From positions 1 to 12,770 of the forward strand of contig JAUCNG010232190.1 of NCBI GenBank assembly GCA_032353305.1: DNA of 12,770 nt. The letters are read 5' to 3'. Shown piece by piece: positions 6,401 to 12,770 of this stretch. The position numbers and the translations under genes are program-made. How positions within the stretch are numbered: position 1 is the first letter of the stretch; every line of letters starts with the position of its first letter. The DNA comes from Cephalothrix spiralis. Lineage: Eukaryota > Nemertea > Palaeonemertea > Archinemertea > Cephalotrichidae. The notes below the pieces were generated by a model, which ran no database searches, had not been told where the DNA came from, and saw only the letters and a program-made list of their open reading frames with translations.

Positions 6401-7080
6401 AATTTTGTTCGAGTAATTGTTTTTCAATTTTTAGCCGAATGTATCGATAATAAAACGTTTTTAGATCCTGTCCCGCGTTTTGGTAAGAAAATTGATTGTT
6501 AGCCACGTGGACATTATAATTAGGTAAAGATCCGGCTTTCACGCGACGAAACTTAAATTGACTGCATTCCTTTAGCTGTTTTTTAAAACGCTAATGGCGG
6601 AAGTCACACCTTAAATTCGAATAACTTGATCGCTTAGTGGGTGGCGAGATTAACTTAAGGAACTGTTAGCAATTAATAATCTCTTAAGTCGAGGCACCTA
6701 TATAGCTACGGGCCCGCGCCTGTGATTAGGTTATCTTCCCTGAGATATGCCTCATTGGAAGGATTGCCCGAAATTATAATGGGAATTCTGAATATATCAA
6801 GGAGGAGGTTATCGAAGTTAATAAAATACCGAGGGTCATCACTGAATTACAAAAATTATATAATTATCCAAGAGAAATAAAATAATTATGACGTTATTTG
6901 CGGGAGATATATTCCTCGTTAAGGGCGATTAAATCCTTTTTAGATTACCAAAAAATGAGTGAAAAGTTCGGGCAACGAGGTAACGTTATGAATTGCACAT
7001 TTAATGACGAATCGAATTGTGAAGCAAAGGTTTTAAGTTGATCAGAACGTTATTGAGTTTAGAGGACGAACGCTTATTTT
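6401..7080. other. Unassigned AT-rich DNA, no gene seen
   Basis: No frame, repeat or RNA gene could be supported. A few very short minus-strand frames exist, none with any recognisable feature. Confidence 0.4.
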
Positions 7081-7735
7081 GCGATCGTTTGGGACTTAAG
7101 GTTTGGTTTGGGGGGGGGGGGATATTAAAAACTTTGTAGCTTTGTGACTTTTGCTATTCACTATTCACTTTTCCCTAATTTTACTTTTAACTCTAACGTT
7201 TCGCTTTTAGCGTTTCACTATTCACTATCCGCGGTTTATGACGTTTTGGGTAGATAAGGACTGATTTCGACTGATTTCGCAAAAGGTTGGGGGGGGGGGG
7301 TGCGTTAGCGGACATTAAAAACATTGTAACTTTTCACTATGTACTTTTCACTATTCACTTTTCGTGGTTTGCTTTTCGCATTTTCACTACTTTAAACTCT
7401 TAACTTTTAACTTTTGTTTAATCACTATTCACTGTTAACGATTTATGACTGGAATAGAAGCTCCGATGTAGTGGATGACGTTTTAAGTGCCAAACACTAT
7501 TTTTGCGAAAGTTTGGAACTTTAGGTTTTGGTTAAGGGGGGTTGGGGTATGGGTGCTTACGGACATTAGGAACTATGAAACTTCGTAACTTTTCACTATT
7601 CGCTTTTCACTATTCACTATTCACGATTCACTTTTCACTTTTATGGGTGCTTAGCAGACATTAGGAACTTTGTAACTTCGTAACTTTTCACTATTCACTA
7701 TTCACTATTCACTATTCACTTTTCACTCTACTCTA
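7081..7735 (+). repeat. Degenerate G-run / TTCACTA repeat family, about four units
   Basis: A shared word GAYATTARRAACT, followed by TTGTAACTT-like and TTCACTATTCAC text, starts at 7121, 7311, 7562 and 7657. The first three are preceded by G-rich tracts: 12 G at 7110-7121, 12 G at 7289-7300, and a GGGGGG-TT-GGGG cluster near 7536-7547. The last unit ends in about four perfect TTCACTA heptamers (7688-7716). Spacing is uneven (190, 251 and 95 bp), so these are decayed units that were amplified and then expanded by slippage. No coding potential. Confidence 0.65.
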
Positions 7736-8420
7736 GACGCGCTACGTGCGAATTAAGTTATTAAGATTGACCCAATTATTAGGTACGTGAATTAGTCGTG
7801 GCCATTTATCGCAAAACCATTTAAAATGTGACTTAATTATAAAGTTTTGGCTTATTTCGAGGGTCAGTGCGGAGCCGTTGACTAAATAAAAGGTTGAATG
7901 AACCGCGCTTTATTAAGTAAATCTCTGGTAAAAGATATAGTTATATTGACACGTAGGTAAATAAAAAATGACCTGCGATATATTATGCAATATCCGTTCC
8001 TTTATTAGTGGATAAAATTCGTCCAAGGCTTATTTGTGTAGCGTTTCGCGGCTGCTGATAAGGTTGAGTGTTTATATGTGTACTTGGGTGTTTCGATGTG
8101 GGAAATATGTCCCGCGCGAGATAAAATATGTTTGAGCCTACTTGTAAAATTTGGCATGTATTGTTGCTGGGTTTATGTGTGGGCTTTGAATTGATAAGGA
8201 ATTTCTTATCGCCAATGCAATTCTGTGGGCACAGGTGGTCGTTTGTAAAGCCTATTGACGGCCCCGTATGCATGAGGATTACCAGCGCGGAAGTTACGTA
8301 ACATGGGCGATAAAAGGATAATGTCGGTTAAAATTGTTCTTAAGTTAACAAAAAGTTATAAAACTATTGAGAGTTTTACTAGGTATTGAGAATTTTGTCA
8401 AAACAGTAAAAGAGTTAAGG
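7736..8420. other. Unassigned DNA left of the satellite, no supported gene
   Basis: A 96-codon frame without ATG-anchored or domain evidence exists on the minus strand (7983-8273) but looks like chance. From about 8340 the sequence drifts into satellite-like text (TATAAAA, ATTGAGAATTTTGTCAAAA), suggesting a degraded edge of the array that begins clearly at 8421. Confidence 0.4.
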
Positions 8421-10960
8421 ATTTATCAAAACATTGATCGATTCCATTCTCGATAATATATACGCCAAGGGGTAAAAATAGTTATAAAATTTTCGAAAAT
8501 TGTCAAATTATCAGAAAAATTGTCGGGTTATCAAAAGAATTGTCGAGAAAGTAACGGATAATTAAAAATTATTCGGTTTTAAGAATTTTTCGGGTTATTT
8601 AAAGGGTAATCGGCGGAAATAATGAATAGCAAGAATGTTGACGTGCATGTATTTATATTTAAGACAAATTGTGACGGTTTCGTGAAGAAACGAAAAAACG
8701 AACGTGACCTATCGGGCGAATTAATAAGTTTTGACAATTAACGTGGGGTTATTTAAACGAAAATATTGGGCATTCATGATTAAGTTAAATTGTAACGGTT
8801 TCGAGAAGAAAAAACGAACGTGACCTATCGGGAGAATTAATAAATTTTTCAAAAGGGGATTTTGGACATTTAAAAATTTAGTAATAATAATTGAATTTTT
8901 AATTCATGAAATTCAAATTTATCAAAACATTGATCGAATTATCGAGGAGTCTATTCACGATAATACAGACGCCAAGGGTAAAAATGGTTATAAAATTTTC
9001 GAAAATTGTCCCGATTATCAGAAAAATTGTCAAGTTATCAAAAAAAAAAATTATCGAGAAAGTAACGGATAATTAAAATTTATTTAGTTAATGTATTAAG
9101 AATTTTTCGGGTTATTCGAGGGGTTATCGGCGGAAATAATGAATATCAAGAATGTTGACATACGTGTATTGATATATAAGCCAAATTGTGACGGTTTCGT
9201 GAAGAAACGAAAAAACGAACGTGACCTATCGGGCGAATTAGTAAGTTTTGAAAATTAACGTTGGGTTATTTAAACGAAAATATTGGGCATTCATGATTAA
9301 GTTAAATTGTAACGGTTTCGAGAAGAAAAAACGAACGTGACCTATCGGGAGAATTAATAAATTTTTCAAAAGGGGATTTTGGACATTTAAAAATTTAGTA
9401 ATAATAATTGAATTTTTAATTCATGAAATTCAAATTTATCAAAACATTGATCGAATTATCGAGGAGTCTATTCACGATAATACAGACGCCAAGGGTAAAA
9501 ATGGTTATAAAATTTTCGAAAATTGTCCCGATTATCAGAAAAATTGTCAAGTTATCAAAAAAAAAAATTATCGAGAAAGTAACGGATAATTAAAATTTAT
9601 TTAGTTAATGTATTAAGAATTTTTCGGGTTATTCGAGGGGTTATCGGCGGAAATAATGAATATCAAGAATGTTGACATACGTGTATTGATATATAAGCCA
9701 AATTGTGACGGTTTCGTGAAGAAACGAAAAAACGAACGTGACCTATCGGGCGAATTAGTAAGTTTTGAAAATTAACGTTGGGTTATTTTAACGAAAATAT
9801 TGTGCATGCATGAATAAGTTAAATTGTAACTGTTTCGCGAAGAAAAAACGAACATGACCTATCGGGAGAATTAATAAATTTTTCAAAAGGGGATTTTGGA
9901 CATTTAAAATTTGGTAATAATAATTGAATTTTTAAGTCATGAAATTCAAATTTATCGAAACATTGATCAAATTATCGATGAGTCTATTCTCGATAATATA
10001 GACGCCGAGTGGTAAAATTGGTTATAAAATTTTCGAAAATTGCAAGTTATCAGAAAAATTATCAAGTTATCAAAAGAATTATCGAGAAAGTAACTGATAA
10101 TTAAAAATTATTTTGTTATTAAGAATTTTACGGGTTATTTAAGGGGTTTTCGGCGGAAATAATGATTAGCAAGAATGTTGACATACATATATTTATATTG
10201 AAGCCAAATTGTGACGGTTTCGTGAAGAAAGGAAAAAACGAACGTGACCTATATCGGGCGACTTAATGAGTTTTGAAAGTTAGCGTGGGGTTATGTTAAC
10301 GAAAATATTGGGCATGCGTGAATAAGTTAAATTGTAACCGTTTCGCGAAGAAAAAACGAACGTGACCTATCGGGAGGATTAATAAATTTTTCAAAAGAGG
10401 ATTTTGGACATTTAAAATTTAGTATTAATAATTGAATTTTTAAGTCATGAAATTCGAATTTATCAAAACATTGATCGAATTATCGAGGAGTCTATTCTCA
10501 ATAATATAGACGCCAAGGGGTAAAAATGGTTATAACATTTTCGAAAATTGTCAAATTATCAGAAAAATTATCAAGTTATATGAAAAGAATTATCGAGAAA
10601 GTAACTGATAATTAAAAATTATTTAGTTATTAAGAATTTTTCAGGTTATTTAAAGGGTTGTCGGCGGAAATAATGGATAGCAAGAATCTTGACATACATT
10701 TAAGCCAAATTGTGACAGCTTCGTGAAGAAAGGAAAAAACGAACGTGACCTATCGGGCGCATTAATAAGTTTTGAAAATTAACTTGGGATTATTTTAACG
10801 AAAATATTGGGCATGCGTGAATAAGTTAAATTGTAACTGTTTCGCGAAGAAAAAACGAACGTGGCCTATCGGGAGAATTAATAAAATTTTGAAAGGGGAT
10901 TTTGGACATTTAAAATTTAGTAATAATAATTGAATTTTTTAAGTCATGAAACTCAAGTTT
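8421..10960 (+). repeat. Satellite-like array, about five ~0.5 kb units
   Basis: The landmark GTGACGGTTTCGTG (variants in later units) starts at 8671, 9188, 9705, 10211 and 10712, giving periods of 517, 517, 506 and 501 bp. From about 8746 to 9270 and 9263 to 9787 the two copies show no difference that I could find by eye, including an 11-base A run, which marks a recent duplication or conversion; units toward the right are more diverged. Inside each unit a ~60 bp segment centred on ACGAACGTGACCTATCGGG occurs twice, 121-123 bp apart (second copies at 8792, 9309, 9826, 10334 and 10833). A second sub-repeat, GTTATCAAAARAATTRTC, occurs in the AT-rich half. Each unit has a small hairpin, GTTTC-GTGAA-GAAAC (8677-8691 in the first), mutated in the last. 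No coding frame runs through the units. Confidence 0.9.
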
Positions 10961-11347
10961 GTTAAGAAAAAAGCGAGCATGAACTGTCGCCTGAATTGAT
11001 AATGTGTGGAGCACCTACATTTAAAATTTAGCAATAATACGTGAAAAACGCGTTTGAAATTTTTTCTTCTTCGTGAAAATCATTTTTGCAAAATATGTGT
11101 ACGTTCAAAATTTAGCAATAATAGAACAGTTTCAAATCATGGAATTCGCGTTTGTAACATTAGAAAATTGTAAGATTTTGGAGCACAGAAATCTATTTGA
11201 CAAAAATTTTGGGCATTCAAAATAAGGTGACTCGAAAATTCGAAAAACCTGCAATGTTAACACAATGTAAAACTAATGTAAAAAAGCAGGATAATCGCAC
11301 TTACCTAGGCATGTTAGTAGATGAAGAGTCAGCTTCAGTTCTTCTCT
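10961..11347. other. Degraded satellite edge and unassigned DNA
   Basis: Fragments of the satellite recur with gaps: a damaged version of the ACGAACGTGACC word near 10965-10995, and TTTAAAATTTAGCAATAATA-like text near 11020 and 11105. They mark the right edge of the array. A 60-codon frame at 11197-11379 is unsupported. Confidence 0.5.
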
Positions 11348-11762
11348 CTTTACTTTATTTATTTCTTCCTACTAATTAGTTTGACTGTCCAATTGACGAT
11401 TTCTATTTCTTCCGGGCCGAATAAATGTGAGTTTAAACACCAAATATCTTAAACTTCAATGTGTATCGAGTTGCGAAACTTTGGGAATCTTTACTTTATT
11501 TATTAGTTTGTCTATCCAATTGACAATTTTCTATAGTTCTTCCGAGCCGAATTAACGTGAGTTCAAACACCAAATATCTTTAACTTAATTCCAATGTGTA
11601 TCGAGTTTGCGGAACTTTGCGAATCTTTGCTTTATGTATTTCTTCTTACAAATGAGTTTGTCTATCGAATTGTCAATTTCTAGTTCTTCCGAGCCGAATT
11701 AATGTGAGTTCAAACACCAAGTATCTTAAACTTAAATCCAATGTTTATAGAATTTGCGAACA
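11348..11762 (+). repeat. Three-copy ~140 bp tandem repeat
   Basis: Units start with CTTTACTTTAT or CTTTGCTTTAT at 11348, 11489 and 11625 (periods 141 and 136). They share TCTTCCGAGCCGAATTAA, GTGAGTTCAAACACCAA and CAATGTGTATCGAGTTTGCG, with scattered substitutions and small indels. The third copy ends at GCGAAC near 11762. The sequence is unrelated to the ~0.5 kb satellite. No coding frame spans the units. Confidence 0.85.
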
Positions 11763-12083
11763 GAAAGAAATTGAAAGAAATTGAATCGACTGGTTGTGAC
11801 GATGTCTAGCAACCTTGTGAACCACCGATTGAAAGTGGAACGCGAATGGGGTTCCGGAACTGCAGACAGTTCCCTGGCGGGGATAAATGCAATTATTGTC
11901 ATAATTATGGTTTTATCTGCTTGATATCCTCAGTAGGGTAGCAGGTCACTATGGGGCAGGCAGAAGCATAAAAGAAGCATAACGATAACATCAACTGTCC
12001 AGCCAACGTTAAAAGCACCCTTACCTCTTTCATGACCTCTTACACCCCCTGTATGCAACCGGAAAGAGCATATAGCAGTCACA
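11763..12083. other. Upstream region of the small gene, nothing recognised
   Basis: Unique-looking, less AT-rich DNA between the tandem repeat and the TATA box. No frame or known motif could be supported; upstream control elements of the small gene could be here. Confidence 0.35.
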
Positions 12084-12117
12084 TATAAGGGTGTAAAACA
12101 TCAGAGAGGATTCATTT
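12084..12117 (+). promoter_or_regulatory. Core promoter: TATA box plus initiator
   Basis: TATAAG at 12084-12089 is followed by TCATTT at 12112-12117, which fits the TCAKTY initiator. The initiator A at 12114 is 30 bp from the first T of the TATA box, the standard RNA polymerase II spacing. Transcription from 12114 would leave an 18 nt leader before the ATG at 12132. Confidence 0.55.
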
Positions 12118-12131
12118 CAACAGAAGCAACC

Positions 12132-12332
12132 ATGGCATTCACAGACGTATTTAGTATGGAGGCAAAGAAGATGGATGAACTCGAAACAAATAAAGTTCAC
12201 TTTATTACGGGGGTGAAGCCTATGGTAACTAAATATGGTGATACATTTATACTACTTATAGATGGGGAGACGTATTGGAGCAATCAGTATATGAAGAAAA
12301 ACTTAACTGGTGCCGATTTGACTGTATATTAA
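12132..12332 (+). CDS. Small protein of unknown function (66 aa), possibly truncated
   Basis: The frame starts at an ATG in perfect Kozak context (ACCATGG) just behind a TATA/initiator pair and ends at TAA 12330-12332. The protein is mixed charged and aliphatic, with an acidic/lysine N-terminal helix-like part (about 8-21) and then likely beta strands, such as HFITGVKPMVTKYGDTFILL (23-42) and GETYWSNQYM (45-54). That pattern resembles the start of a small beta-barrel, perhaps OB-fold-like, as in nucleic-acid-binding proteins; this is an impression, not a match. No signal peptide or membrane segment. The reading frame stays open for 34 codons after the stop, so the gene may be longer and broken here. 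Chance remains possible at this length, but the promoter and Kozak context argue for a real gene. Confidence 0.5.
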   Translation: MAFTDVFSMEAKKMDELETNKVHFITGVKPMVTKYGDTFILLIDGETYWSNQYMKKNLTGADLTVY

Positions 12333-12520
12333 GACTCTACTGTAGATTACCTTTCCAACAAGAAATCCCCAATAGCTACACTGGAGATTGCTGACTCAAA
12401 GGGTAACACTGTTACCTGCTGCTTACTATGGATATAATTGATACAATTCAATATCTCTTATCAAACAGAAAAGATGGACAAGTACTAGTGAGGACGTACC
12501 AAAATGTGTATACGATTTAA
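12333..12520 (+). pseudogene. Likely decayed downstream coding sequence of the small gene
   Basis: After the TAA at 12330-12332 the same frame stays open to a TAA at 12435-12437, and the translation (for example YLSNKK, then ATLEIADSKGN) looks protein-like, with an amphipathic strand. Overlapping its end, in another frame, an ATG at 12428 opens 30 codons to a TAA at 12518-12520 (including IQYLLSNRKDGQVLVRTY). Two adjoining protein-like frames split by a stop and a frame change suggest an old longer gene broken by a nonsense change and an indel. An intron or two separate short peptides are alternatives. No known family is recognised. Confidence 0.35.
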
Positions 12521-12770
12521 CCTGATGGAACTAGACATAACTATTAACAATGCAGATACCCAATCTATATCAAGGAATACTAACAAGGACTCATATAGAT
12601 AGTTAAAATACAAACTTTAATGCAATACAATTTTTCATATACTTTTTACAATTACATCCGTTTTGTGATATATGAATGGTAGAACAGCTAGGACTATATT
12701 ATAATATAAATGGACATCTTGGAATCCGGTATTTTTTTGGACAAGTTCTGGTACGCGTTTTTGCGCCTGG
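12521..12770. other. Right flank, nothing firmly recognised
   Basis: A short frame from an ATG at 12525 runs about 25 codons and may be a further scrap of the decayed gene. No AATAAA poly(A) signal was seen close behind the small gene. The rest is AT-rich DNA without a recognised feature. Confidence 0.35.

Noticed and set aside
7983-8273. 96-codon minus-strand frame
   Set aside because: No domain, odd composition, no promoter or start context; length is within chance for this region.
11197-11379. 60-codon plus-strand frame
   Set aside because: It runs from degraded satellite into the 140 bp tandem repeat, with no protein-like feature or conservation between repeat units.

Overview
The window looks like metazoan (probably invertebrate) nuclear DNA. 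It is AT-rich and gene-poor, holds long tandem repeats and splice-site-like signals, and carries one eukaryotic retrotransposon of the tyrosine-recombinase (YR) class. Nothing suggests an operon or a bacterial replicon. I cannot name the species.

About 0.4-5.84 kb, all on the minus strand, is a YR retrotransposon that best fits the Ngaro group. In element order it reads: an SGNH-hydrolase frame (5791-5102), a Gag-like frame ending in CCCH and CCHC zinc fingers (4624-3431), a reverse transcriptase-RNase H frame (3579-1786, open up to 3717), and a tyrosine recombinase frame (open from 1912, stop at 893). Past the recombinase, at 410-860, lie four tandem copies of a ~100 bp repeat. Each copy carries a 24 bp imperfect palindrome that could be a recombinase core site. 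All catalytic residues I looked for are present and I saw no stop inside any domain, so the copy may be young. None of the four frames has an ATG ahead of its conserved domain. Gag overlaps RT in +1 register. RT overlaps YR in -1 register, with an A AAA AAT heptamer in exactly the right frame. Gag and SGNH are each preceded by a 3' splice-site-like sequence of the same phase. A model that fits is one spliced leader exon supplying the start codon to either SGNH or Gag, with frameshifting then making RT and YR. The leader exon itself was not found.

5.84-8.42 kb holds no gene I can support. It contains a polypyrimidine CTTTAA-type tract (about 5980-6240) and a degenerate G-run/TTCACTA repeat family (7081-7735).

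8.42-10.96 kb is a satellite-like array of about five ~0.5 kb units, with one full 517 bp unit duplicated without any difference I could find. Each unit contains an internal ~60 bp sub-repeat given twice, 121 bp apart. A second, unrelated array of three ~140 bp units lies at 11348-11762.

The right end (12084-12605) has a compact promoter-like arrangement: TATA box, initiator 30 bp downstream, and perfect Kozak context. It leads into a 66-codon frame of unknown function whose reading frame continues 34 codons past its stop. This is either a very small gene or a decaying one.
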